Positions 1 through 9,900 of a stretch of DNA of 64,000 bases are shown piece by piece. A program made the translations under genes and the position numbers. Below the pieces are notes generated by a model that had not been told where the DNA came from, did no database searches, and saw only the letters and a list, made by a program, of their open reading frames with translations. Numbering within the stretch: the stretch's first letter is position 1; each line of letters begins with the position of its first letter. Source of the DNA: Fabrea salina (lineage: Eukaryota > Ciliophora > Heterotrichea > Heterotrichida > Fabreidae); contig JALIHJ010000024.1 in assembly GCA_022984795.1 (NCBI GenBank), forward strand, positions 186,001-250,000, in the 5' to 3' direction.

Positions 1-2
1 AG

Positions 3-1361
3 AACTCAGTTATTTCAAACCACGGGTTCAACCCTATCCAGTCGCCTGAGTTGACTTCAGACCCTGAAGAAATAGAAATCAAAAGACCTGAATTTGCCAA
101 ACCCAAACACGCTTGTGAAGACTCGCAGCATCCATTAAGAGAAACACTTCAAAAAAAGCCCCCAATAGACTTGTCGCGCTTTTACAGGCACCTTGAAAAA
201 GTCCAGGCCAAAAACCTCCACCTCAAAGAAGAAGCAGAAAAAAAGGCTTTAAGAGAGTGCACTTTCTCTCCTAAAATCAACAGGAAACATCACGAAAGGA
301 GAAGAAGTCTAAACGAGTTTTTAAACTGCTTGTCTGTGTTCGAACAAACCAAAACCCAAAAACTCTTGGAACAAAAAACCAAAAACCTCGAAAAAACACA
401 CCAAAAACACAGCTTCAAACCCAAAATATGCCCTAGGTCCAAAGCTTTAGCTCCTTCTAACAGTTCTGAGTTGTTCCAGAAACTCCATTCTTACGAAAAA
501 AAACGTCATTCACCTCCAAAGTACCCCTTCAAACCCAAAATTAACAAGTGGAGCTTCAAAGAAAACCACAATTGCCCCAAAAAGAAAAGCGAACCCACTC
601 CTTACAGTATCTTCAACCAATCTGCTGAAAAAGTCCTTAGAAAAAAACTAAGAAAGGACCTTAAAGAACTCAGAAAACACTACACTAAAGAAATCAACAA
701 AACCCAGGTAAAAGAAGTACTTCAAAAACTCGGCTTCTTAAGCGGAACTCAAGAAGAAATTAAAGAAACTAACTTCATACTCAACTATTTTGAAACCCAA
801 ACAGTCAGGTTCAAGCAACTGTATGAGTGCTTGAAGTGCGTAATTTCTAGTGAACCTGGCTACATATCCCAAAACTCCAAAGTTCTTTACAAAAACTATA
901 GAAACTACATACACAGCTTAAGGAACCGCTCTGAGACTTTAAGTTTCAACTTCAAACCTAAGCTGTCCCGAACTACCCAGCACATCGCTCAAACAGTCAA
1001 AGAAAAACGCACTAAGTCACTTGGCAAAACTTACAGTGCGGTTGACTTCTGGACAAACGAAGCCAAAGAACTCGAATACAAAAGAACCAAGTTAAAGTCG
1101 CGCTCTAACAGCCAACAACTCAAAAACTGTACCTTCAAGCCTTCAATCAACTCGCCAACTAAGTTTTTGAAGTCACTTAAAAAGCCCTTTGCCGAGATTA
1201 CTGTGAACCTGTCCAACGGGAAAACTGACTTACTTAAACTTTACTTGGGAAAATCGGTAGGTAACCAAGTGAAGTCTTTCTGTGAGAAAAACAACTTAAC
1301 AAGCAGCAAAAAAGAAACTATAATGACCAGTATATATAACAACCTAAAAGAAAACACTTAA
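3..1361 (+). CDS. FKPKI-repeat basic protein, 5' end cut by window
   Basis: The reading frame is open to the left edge, so the start lies outside the window; the first in-window candidate is only a TTG. The visible part is about 450 residues, very basic and probably largely disordered or helical. A short motif of the form (T/S/Y)F(K/S)PKI recurs at least five times (CTFSPKI, HSFKPKI, YPFKPKI, NFKPKL, CTFKPSI), spaced 50-200 residues apart. Such motifs recur in ciliary and cytoskeletal proteins of protists, so a microtubule or axoneme role is a reasonable inference but is not shown. It ends in TAA, 10 bp before the next ATG on the same strand. Confidence 0.7.
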   Translation, partial: NSVISNHGFNPIQSPELTSDPEEIEIKRPEFAKPKHACEDSQHPLRETLQKKPPIDLSRFYRHLEKVQAKNLHLKEEAEKKALRECTFSPKINRKHHERRRSLNEFLNCLSVFEQTKTQKLLEQKTKNLEKTHQKHSFKPKICPRSKALAPSNSSELFQKLHSYEKKRHSPPKYPFKPKINKWSFKENHNCPKKKSEPTPYSIFNQSAEKVLRKKLRKDLKELRKHYTKEINKTQVKEVLQKLGFLSGTQEEIKETNFILNYFETQTVRFKQLYECLKCVISSEPGYISQNSKVLYKNYRNYIHSLRNRSETLSFNFKPKLSRTTQHIAQTVKEKRTKSLGKTYSAVDFWTNEAKELEYKRTKLKSRSNSQQLKNCTFKPSINSPTKFLKSLKKPFAEITVNLSNGKTDLLKLYLGKSVGNQVKSFCEKNNLTSSKKETIMTSIYNNLKENT

Positions 1362-1371
1362 AGGTAATAAT

Positions 1372-2217
1372 ATGGGGTGCTTTTCTTCGAAGAACAAAAG
1401 AGTTAAGAAGCATCGCAAGGAAGTTCCTAAGGAACCCAATCCAGAGCAACTTAAAGAACAAGGAAACGCTGCTTTCCGCAATGGAGAAAACGCCAAGGCA
1501 GTGGAGTGTTACACTGAAGCTATTAAACTAAACCCTGATGTATCTATTTACTACTCAAACAGAGGACTCTGCTACATGAACCTCAAAATGACAGAAGAAG
1601 CCAAAATTGACGGAATTGAAGCAGTTGGACTCGACTCCAGTAATGTAAAAGGATTCTTGATCATTTCTAGAGCTACTGCAGAACTTTCTAAGCACTCTTC
1701 TAAAGACTTATGCGACGAAGCTTCATTTTACGCTGAAAAAGCAAAGATCATAGCTACGCACAAAAAAGACTCTGGCGTTCTAGAGTACATAGAAGAACTC
1801 AAGCTGAAAATCCAAGCTCTAAAGAGTTACAAAGACTTCCAAGAAACTTCCCTAACAGCCGAAACTCTAAAAACCCACTACAAACAGGTGCTGGACCCCT
1901 TCAAATTCAGTCAACTTGAAAAGGTTTTGGAAGTTAAAGATGATAACAACTACCTGGAAAGCCTTGTGTGCCCTATAACTTTAGAATTGTTTTGCAACCC
2001 AATTGTTTTGTCTTCTGGAATTTCGTACGAAAAAAAACCTTTACTAGAGCACTTTTCGTACTCAGGGACCATTGACCCTGTTTCCCGGACGCCACTTTAC
2101 AACTCTGCATTTATAGAAAACAAGCAACTAAAGCAAGCTGTTATTTGGTACTTGCAATTCAAACCTTGGGTGAAGTTTTCAAGTCTACAGCATAAAGTTA
2201 CTGAATTAAGTTTATAA
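1372..2217 (+). CDS. CHIP-like TPR/U-box E3 ubiquitin ligase with N-acylation signal
   Basis: 281 residues. An N-terminal TPR block (about residues 28-130, with EQGNAAFRNGENAKAVECYT and YYSNRGLCYMNL) is followed by a helical linker and a C-terminal U-box (about 200-265: CPITLELFCNPIV, SGISYEKKPLLEHF, DPVSRTPL). This is the architecture and approximate length of CHIP/STUB1, the co-chaperone ubiquitin ligase that binds Hsp70/Hsp90 tails through its TPRs. Unlike animal CHIP, the protein starts MGCFSSKNK, a good N-myristoylation/palmitoylation signal, so I infer a membrane-attached form. The ATG is preceded by AATAAT; the gene lies 10 bp after its neighbour and 7 bp before the next. Confidence 0.85.
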   Translation: MGCFSSKNKRVKKHRKEVPKEPNPEQLKEQGNAAFRNGENAKAVECYTEAIKLNPDVSIYYSNRGLCYMNLKMTEEAKIDGIEAVGLDSSNVKGFLIISRATAELSKHSSKDLCDEASFYAEKAKIIATHKKDSGVLEYIEELKLKIQALKSYKDFQETSLTAETLKTHYKQVLDPFKFSQLEKVLEVKDDNNYLESLVCPITLELFCNPIVLSSGISYEKKPLLEHFSYSGTIDPVSRTPLYNSAFIENKQLKQAVIWYLQFKPWVKFSSLQHKVTELSL

Positions 2218-2224
2218 TCTAATT

Positions 2225-2905
2225 ATGGAAAATGACTTCATTAAGAAGTATGGTATGAAATACCAAACAGGACTTGTCAACACAGACACTGAGTTGTCTG
2301 TGCCAGTCAGCAAAAAAATCAAACCCTACCAAGTATACAAAGACATGAAACCTACTATTAAGTCTGGCAAAACCCTAGCTAAACAGTCGCCTATCAGAGC
2401 AGGAATTAACAAGTTCGGTTTTCCTCAAAGAAACTTTTCAATCTCTAAAAACCTTTCTCCTGAATACGCTAGTTCCATCCAAAGCATTCACAAACGAAAT
2501 GCTAAGTCCTCTTTTTTGGGCACTCAAAATCAAGGTTTGCCCAACTTGAACAGTATCAAAAGTTACGAAAAATTCGACAAAAGGCGAAACAAGTCAAGGG
2601 ATACTTTTTCTGTGAACAAGCTAGACATCAAAACTGATCAAAGCTATGAAATCACTCCACAACCCACTAACAAGAAGTACCACCGCAATAGTAGCCATAA
2701 CCGTAACCTTAGTACAAAAGGCTCCAGACGCAAAACCAACTATCAGCCCTACACACTCAAGGACTACAAAGAAACCCAACCGATAAAGTACTTACTACTA
2801 GGAGGACTTGGTGCTTCTAACATTGGCATGGAATCTTGGAAAGTAGCCAAGATGAAGCGAGACCGCGCTAAAGCCTACGACTCCTCAATAAAAGCAATTC
2901 TGTGA
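2225..2905 (+). CDS. Unknown basic protein
   Basis: 226 residues, not recognised. It is rich in Lys, Ser, Asn and Tyr and probably mostly disordered, with runs such as KKYHRNSSHNRN in the middle. The C-terminal 45 residues look more ordered (IKYLLLGGLGASNIGMESWK, then a charged helix). There is no signal peptide or membrane segment. It begins 7 bp after the CHIP-like gene and ends with TGA, one of only three TGA stops here; a TAA follows in frame 18 nt later. The facing gene is histone H3, and the 66 bp between them holds the 12-bp palindrome ATTTTCGAAAAT. Confidence 0.65.
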   Translation: MENDFIKKYGMKYQTGLVNTDTELSVPVSKKIKPYQVYKDMKPTIKSGKTLAKQSPIRAGINKFGFPQRNFSISKNLSPEYASSIQSIHKRNAKSSFLGTQNQGLPNLNSIKSYEKFDKRRNKSRDTFSVNKLDIKTDQSYEITPQPTNKKYHRNSSHNRNLSTKGSRRKTNYQPYTLKDYKETQPIKYLLLGGLGASNIGMESWKVAKMKRDRAKAYDSSIKAIL

Positions 2906-2922
2906 TTGGTATTTAACTCTTA

Positions 2923-2934
2923 ATTTTCGAAAAT
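2923..2934. repeat. 12-bp palindrome between convergent genes
   Basis: ATTTTCGAAAAT is a perfect palindrome in the 66-bp gap between the 3' ends of the unknown basic protein and histone H3. It could help 3'-end formation of either transcript, but AT-rich palindromes arise by chance. No metazoan-type histone stem-loop is seen after the H3 stop. Confidence 0.3.
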
Positions 2935-2971
2935 GGAGACAAAGATTAGGAAAAAGTAATTAGTTGAAACA

Positions 2972-3382
2972 TTAAGATCTCTCTCCACGGATTCTCCTTG
3001 CAAGTTGCATGTCTCTGGGCATTATGGTGACTCTTTTGGCGTGGATGGCGCATAAGTTAGTGTCCTCAAACAGACCCACGAGGTAAGCTTCGGCGGCTTC
3101 TTGTAGGGCAAGCACAGCAGAGCTTTGGAACCTAAGGTCTGTTTTGTACTCTTGGGCGATTTCTCTGACCAGTCTTTGGAAAGGAAGTTTCCTAACTAGG
3201 AGTTCTGTTGACTTTTGGTACTTTCTGATCTCTCTCAGGGCCACTGTTCCAGGGCGGAACCTGTGGGGCTTCTTGAGTCCGCCAGTGGTTCCAGTTACTT
3301 TTTTGGCGGCTTTGGTAGCTAAGTGCTTTTTGGGGGTTTTTCCAGCGGGGGTTTTGCGGGCTGTGAGTTTTGTTCTTGCCAT
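2972..3382 (-). CDS. Histone H3 with divergent tail
   Basis: 136 codons, the exact length of canonical H3. The ATG at 3382 gives the ARTK N-terminus; the frame upstream is not needed. The histone fold is nearly canonical ([57 protein letters not shown]). The tail is not: positions 1-20 read [20 protein letters not shown], so Q5 is Leu, S10 is Thr, T11 is Pro and R17 is Lys; residues 26-31 read KKVTGT, so S28 is Val and A29 is Thr. K4, K9, K14, K18, K23, K27 and K36 are all kept. It packages DNA in the nucleosome; whether it is the main H3 or a variant cannot be told from one copy. CCAAT-type boxes lie upstream. Confidence 0.97.
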   Translation of the reverse strand: MARTKLTARKTPAGKTPKKHLATKAAKKVTGTTGGLKKPHRFRPGTVALREIRKYQKSTELLVRKLPFQRLVREIAQEYKTDLRFQSSAVLALQEAAEAYLVGLFEDTNLCAIHAKRVTIMPRDMQLARRIRGERS

Positions 3383-3628
3383 TATATTTTTATTCAAGGA
3401 CTTTTTCAACTTAAATACTTTGAAAAGTATCCTTTTGGAAAGCAATCTGTGATCTGATTGGCTAGTTTAAGTTAAAAAAAATATGTTCAACTGGCCAATT
3501 AGATTTTAGATTGCACTTAACTGAGATAAGTAAGATTCAGCACAAATAACTAGCCTGCTGGGTTACTTAAAACGCATAGTAAACTATGGAGACCCCAGTA
3601 TAGACCCAGTGCTCTGGCAATAATTAAG
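3383..3628. promoter_or_regulatory. Divergent promoter region of H3 and LITAF genes
   Basis: This 246-bp gap separates divergent genes. It holds an inverted CCAAT box (ATTGG at 3457-3461, about 75 bp upstream of the H3 ATG) and a forward CCAAT at 3495-3499. CCAAT boxes are common in histone promoters of other eukaryotes; whether ciliates use them is not shown here. I see no RNA gene in the gap. Confidence 0.35.
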
Positions 3629-3979
3629 ATGTCGAACCCAGAGCAGCAGCCTTTAAGGGGAAGCTACCCCCCTCCATACTATTCACAGCCTCAGCCTTAC
3701 CCAGGCCAGCCTGCTTATGCCCAAGCTGTTCCAGCTTATCGTCCAGAACTCAATTATGCTGCAGGAACCCAGCAGGTGTACTGTCCATTTTGCAGGAGAA
3801 TGCAATGGACTCGTGTAAAAAAGCGACCAGGAATTCTGGCGTTTTTATCGTGCACTTTGCTGTGTCTGCTGGGCTGTTGGTTGTGCTGTTTCATCCCATT
3901 TTGCATTTCGAGTTGTTACGACGCTTATCATTACTGTTCAGTGTGCAACACACCTTTAGGAGTAGTTACAAGCCTTTGA
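3629..3979 (+). CDS. LITAF-domain membrane-associated protein
   Basis: 116 residues. The first 50 are Pro/Tyr/Gln-rich (PPPYYSQPQPYPGQPAY), typical of LITAF-family N-termini, which often carry PPxY-like adaptor motifs. A LITAF domain follows: CPFC (about 54-57), then an unusually Cys-rich hydrophobic stretch (LSCTLLCLLGCWLCCFIPFC), then YHYCSVCNTPLG with the second CxxC. In the family the two CxxC pairs bind zinc and the hydrophobic part enters the cytosolic face of endosomal/lysosomal membranes as a hairpin. The gene ends in TGA, 8 bp before the end of the facing cyclase gene. A longer reading past the TGA would run into that gene. Confidence 0.88.
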   Translation: MSNPEQQPLRGSYPPPYYSQPQPYPGQPAYAQAVPAYRPELNYAAGTQQVYCPFCRRMQWTRVKKRPGILAFLSCTLLCLLGCWLCCFIPFCISSCYDAYHYCSVCNTPLGVVTSL

Positions 3980-3987
3980 GTATTAGC

Positions 3988-6900
3988 TTATTTAATTAAA
4001 TTCGCAGTGTAGATTTTAACGCTTTGGCTGATGCTGGGGATCTCAATTTCTTTGTGGAAACCAAACTCTACTAAGTTCGAGTAGCATAAGTCCAAGTAGT
4101 TCTTCGAGCTTTCTGACACACAAATCTTTCCAGCAATTCCGTTGCTTTCTACCTTGTTAGCTATTAGAACGTCAGGGCCGTAAATGTCGTACCTCACAAT
4201 GTTGCTTCCGGCTACGCCTCCAATTACCCTTCCAGTGTTCATTCCTATCCTCATGTTGAGTTGCATCTCAAACAACTCATTAACTTCTTCAATAATCTCT
4301 ATTATTCTTTGGGCAAACATCACCATGTTCAGGCACTCCTCAAAGGGGTTCCTATTGTTGTTGTCCACGTTGCCCATAACTACGTAGCAGTCCCCAATAG
4401 TGTGCACTTTGTAAACCCCAAAAGACTTGCAGGCATAGTCGAACCTGTCGAAGAGTTTAGAAAGCATTTCTACTATTTGAATGGGTTCTTTGTCAGAAGA
4501 CCACTGAGTGAAGCCTACTATGTCAGCGTACATCAAAGTTACTTCGTTAAGGGTGTCCACTATCATGTTTTCTTCACGCAGGTTTTTGTACACGTGAGGA
4601 GGTATCATGTTAACTAGCAGTTCTTCAGTTTTCTTCCGGTCAGCTTCAGCTTGGTTTTTGCTCACAGTTAAAATGTGAAGAAGTTTTTCGCGGTAGTAAA
4701 GAGACATAATGATGATGGTCATGTAGACACTAGAAAATATCACCACGAAAACTAAGTTCTCAAAGAGTCCCAAGTAAGCTAGTTCTCCCCAATACAAAGA
4801 TAGCCCAAGTGCAGTGGTCCAGAACACATGCTTGTAAAATAGCAAGCTGAACTGACTGAACATAAGCAAGTCATAGTATATTGAAATGTTCCAAACCTCT
4901 ATTGAGTACCAGTAAGACAGTCTAATCTTTACAAGCATGAAAAACAAAACACCAAAGAAACTTAGTTGCAAAAGCCACCCAAACCAGTGGCAGGAGTAAT
5001 ACTTAAGCTCCGTTACCATAACTATTCCCAGCAACAGAATCTTAGAACCCTGCAAGTAGATGTTAGCGTAGTTTTTTTCTTCCTCTTCAAGCAATAAAAG
5101 AGCCAGCATTATGAAAAAGTCAAGCAGACACACTACCAAGTACACCAATAGCCCCCAAAATACAGACATTCTTTTCCTGAATGTGGTTAAAAACCTAAAC
5201 TCTTTTTCAAAGTCGTTTTCTTGTAGTGACAAAGAGCACATGTTAACGTCTTGTTTATCTTTTTTAAAGTCAATAACTGAAACGTTAGGTTCGTTTGTTA
5301 AAAGGGATATACTTGGTACTTTGGATAGGTCTAGTCTAGAGCATTCAATTGGCTCTTTTGAAGGCGATAGCGAAAATGAGTTTCTGAAACTTAAAAAGTT
5401 GTTAAAGATCAACTGGACACTATCATAGTCTTTAGTGTTGAGTTCTAGTTCGTAGGTTTGCATGTCGCCTTTGCCCTTCACAAACACAATCAGTGGCTTA
5501 AAGTTAAGTCCTTGGGTGTCTTCTAGTAGGTCGTAAGTAGCTTTGGAAATCTGAATTGAGTTGATGGCAGTTGTAGCCATTCGGCTGGCTGTGTTCACAG
5601 TGTCTCCTACTAGTGAAAACTGGGGTTTGTGGCTCCCCACTACTCCTGCTGCTACTTCGCCTGAGTGGATTCCTATTTTTACTTCCAACTCGCTTCCGTC
5701 CATCAAAAACATCCTTTGGCACTCGTTTTTAATGCCTATAGCCATTTCTACAGCTCTCCGTGCGTGGGAAACATTAGCTAGTTTAGAGTTAAGTTCGTTT
5801 TCGCTGTCAGTCAAGCCAGCACAAGCCATGTAGGTGTAGCCTACAGTTTCTACTTTGGTCATGCCTACCTTTTCACAGAGTTCATCGAACTTTCGGAAGG
5901 TTTTGTCGAGGAACTTAGTGAGTTCTTGAGGAGAGTAAGTAGCTACTATTCTGTCGAACTCACTTATGTTGCAGAACAGAATACTGACAGTTCCTCTGTC
6001 TTCAGCAATGTACCTGACTCCTTCCTTAACTCTTTTCCTGACAAACTCAGGCAGTATGTAAGTAAGCACTGAGTTGGTTTTTCTCATTTCGTCTTGAACG
6101 ATGCTGCGCAGCTGGAAATCTTTTCTTTTCTGCAATTCAATGTTGTACAGGGCAATGGCAGATGCTGTTTCAATGCCTAACATTTTAATCAAGAACAAAA
6201 TATTTTGTTTTGTTTTGTCATCGCCAGTGTAGGTTTCTTGGAAGTACTTAGTCACAAAAACAACTAGAATCAGCACTCTTGTAATGTTGGCTGCAATAAT
6301 TGGAAGCCAGTCAACGTCTAAAGCAAGGTTGAACACAATGCAGACCAGCATTGGTACTTCTACTAAGCCTGGGTCTGTGAAGGCTACTATGAACACTTGC
6401 ACTACTTGGAGAATGATGTTAGTTAAAACAGCTACTATAGTGTAGTGCCTTTTAAAACTTTTTGATGCACTAAAAAGCGCAACACTTCCAAACCAAGCCC
6501 CAATAAACAGAAGTGCAGTGACTCGTGCAACGAAGAATTCAAGTATTGCAACAGTAGTTATGTTAACTACTATCATAAAAATAGTCAATATAAAGTAAAT
6601 AATTCTGTATTTTCTGATAACCAAAACAGAAATATCTTCTTTATACTCCTGTTCAGTTTTTTTGGATTTAAACTTTAAAGTCCAAAAGTTCATGTCGAAC
6701 TTTTCGAAAGAATTCTTTTTCATCTTTTTAAGGAACTCTTTTATGATTCTGTTTAGTCTAGTGCTGTAGTTGTCTATTTTGGAGTAGGTGCTTTTGACCA
6801 GCCCTACTCTGCCTTTGAGTTTAATGATTTCTTTAAGGTCTCCCAGTTTGTGTTGTTTTATAACTAAAATTAAGTAAGTAACTATAAAGCACACAAGCGG

Positions 6901-9900
6901 ACTCAGCACCACAACAAAGATGTTACTAGTGATGCCTTCTAGAGCCAGTTCTAAGTTAGGACTCAGCAAAACCACCAACAGCACAAAGGAAATCAAGTGT
7001 GCAATCAAAGTAAAAAAGTTAATTGAGGAACTGCTGATTAAAAAAGTGATCTGCAGTGTAAGTGCCACTGATCCAATTGTTGCTACGTTTAAAGAGTCAA
7101 AACTTTCTGTGAATCCTTCAGAATTCAAAGTCTCATGGGCAAAACTAAAGTTTAAAGCACCCAGAACAACCCCATGAACTAGCCCAAGCACACAGTAAAG
7201 CACTAGGTCTGCTCTAGCAATTATGTTTGTTTTAATTGAAGACTCGTGAATTTGGGGGTAGTCACACAACTGCTCTTCAGTCAAGTTTTGGGCAAAAACA
7301 CCCTCCACAACCAAAGGCAGTCCCAAAAACACGTGAACTAAGAAAAAAGAATCCCATTGCGAAAACACACTGATTCCTGAAAACTCACAGTAAAACTGGT
7401 AAGTGAACACAAGTGTAGTCACAACAAAGTTCTTGTATGCGTCAAGACAAACCACTTTTGAAATGTTAGTGTTGAACCATTGTCCGTAGACAAGAACTAG
7501 CCTTCTCAAGTCACTGAAAGACTTAAGTTTTATATCAGTGAAAACTGATTCAAACCTAGAGTCTCCTTGGACCCTTACAACTAAGTCAGGTTTCTGCATC
7601 ACTCCATTCCAAACTGTGCTTCTGCCTATACTTAAAGTAGAGGTGCCGTTTTTAAAATTCCAAGAAAATATTCTAGACACCAAGTAAGCTGTAAAAGGCT
7701 CCAGTCCGCAAAACACCACGTAGTTCGAAGCCAACAACAGTCCAAATAAGTACTTGTTGCACTTTTTGCTCAAGCTTCCAAGCTTAGTGCATACGTTGTC
7801 TATGTGCAGGCCGTAGTTGGAGTTAAGTAAGTAAGCACTGCTGTTTTCAACGACTCTGGACAAAGAGGATATGTTTACACTTGGCTCTTCTAAGTACTTG
7901 CTTCCAGAAAAACTTTTTGAGTTTCGATCTTCTCTGAACTGAATTTGAGACTTAATAGCTTCTTTAAGTAGCAACTTAAGTTCTTTTTTGGACTTGACTT
8001 TGAAAAAGCACTCACTGCGCTTGCAGTCTTCTGAGAGTCCAAGTGTGGACACTAGGCTTTTTGAAGAGTCCTCAGTTTCGTCGCCGAAAACCCAAAACTT
8101 AATGGAAGCGTCTTTGAAAACTTCTATTGTGGAAAGGTCTTTTTCTCTTATGGAGTCTTCGATGCTAACTACTCCTAGAAAGTTGAGATTCTTTTCAAAG
8201 TTTTCAAAGATTGCTTTGATTCTGCCTTTCCGGTTGACTGGGGACCTCATAGCTATTTTGTACATGAGTTCTAAGTTCTGGGCTTCTTTAAATTCGAGTA
8301 TTTTGCACCCATAGTACACTTCCAAAGACCCTTCTTCATAAAAGTTAACTTCGCAAGTGTTGCTTTCAATTAGGTGCTCCATGCTTGACTTAGAGCCTTT
8401 CACGTACAAAACTAGTTGTTTCGTTTTGGTGTTTCTGAGCACAATTCTGGTTTTTTTGTCTTCAAAGTTTTGCAAAGCCACCACTTCAAACTTCAGTTCT
8501 TCAGTTAAGCAATTTATAAATACGTACTTGTTTTCTTGGGTCTCCATAACACACCCTAACGAGTTGGCAAGGGAGATTACTGAGTTTTCTTGGACAGAAG
8601 GAACTGTTAAACTGCCTGCTTCTTGGTCGTAAACAAACTTGTTGCAGACAGTCAGTGCTATTAAGAAGTTGTTTTTTGAGAAGTCATATAAGTCAAAGCT
8701 TAAGGAGTTGCAAGTTCTTTCAGCAGAAATTTGAAGTTTTTCTAACTCAAACTTAAGAGAAACCGAGTTTTCTTTAACTAAGTAAGCGTTTACTTCAAAA
8801 CTCATAGACTTATTGAGCACACTTTTTTCAACCAGCAAGTACTCTGCTTTTCCTAGAGTTTCTAAGGCATCGCTTCTAAGCACCTGGACGTTTTTGTTTT
8901 CTCTGTTTATTTTTCTGGAAAAAAAAGTTTTTATCAAGAAAACTAAAAACACTAAAGAACTCGGCACTAGTCCTGAGTATACTAAAGCTACTTGCTGGAA
9001 AATCTCCAAAATATTTTCGTTGTTGTACAGCTGCAGAACTGAACAGTGGACTACCAAAAAAACTAGCCATAAACTCAGCATTGCAATGCAAAAAGTTCTT
9101 AAACCTCTGTCTAGAGGAGAGAGTTTTCCAAATGCATAGTAAGAGTTCAAACTCAGTTTAGTGTCGTAACTACAGTAGACTGCTAAACCTAGCAACCACT
9201 CAGTCTTGTCCAGGACGGTTCCCTGCATTATGAAGTTTTGAATGTCCAGGTCAAAAGAAGTAGGTGAGTTGTAGGCTTTGTAAAACCCTTTAAAGCTGTT
9301 CAAGTCCGAGTTAGGCCGACTAAACTTAACTTGCCCCTGAATCAGTCTGATGTGAAGGGGTAAGTTTTCTAGATTTGCTGTTTTGAGTTTTTCTTGGATT
9401 TCTTTAATTGGCTTTTTCTTTTTAGGGTCAGTTCGTCCAAATAGGTTTGACTCGTCGATGCAGCAAAAGCTTGTTCCTGAGTTGATGGCTAAAATAACTA
9501 AGTCAGCTGGAACTACTTCTCCTTTCTTAACCAACACAAAGTCACCTTCGTTTACTTGGCTTAAAGTTTGCTCCACAAACTTAGACTCCTCCCAGATTCT
9601 TGCAGGGTACGAATTGATTGCACTTTTGCACTTTAAAATGCTTTTTAGGTACAGAAAGTTTTTCAGCAAGTCGTAAAAAACTAGTGGCAGAAGGATTAAA
9701 ACGGTGGGTGGAATGATTTGGGACGTTTCGTGCTGGACAAGCAGTTGGAATGCAGTTAGAAGAAGTAAAAACAAGGAACTGGGGTACTTTTTTATATGGA
9801 AGCAAAAGAACTTAGGAAAGAAGTTGGTGTAGTTTAGGTCAGTTACTGAGAAAGAGTTGGAAGTAGTCCTTGATTCCTTAGAACTTCCTAGAACTATTTG

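Noticed and set aside
21-35. GGGTTCAACCC, resembling a tRNA T-loop
   Set aside because: The stem is only three pairs, no acceptor or anticodon arm fits, and it lies within an open coding frame.
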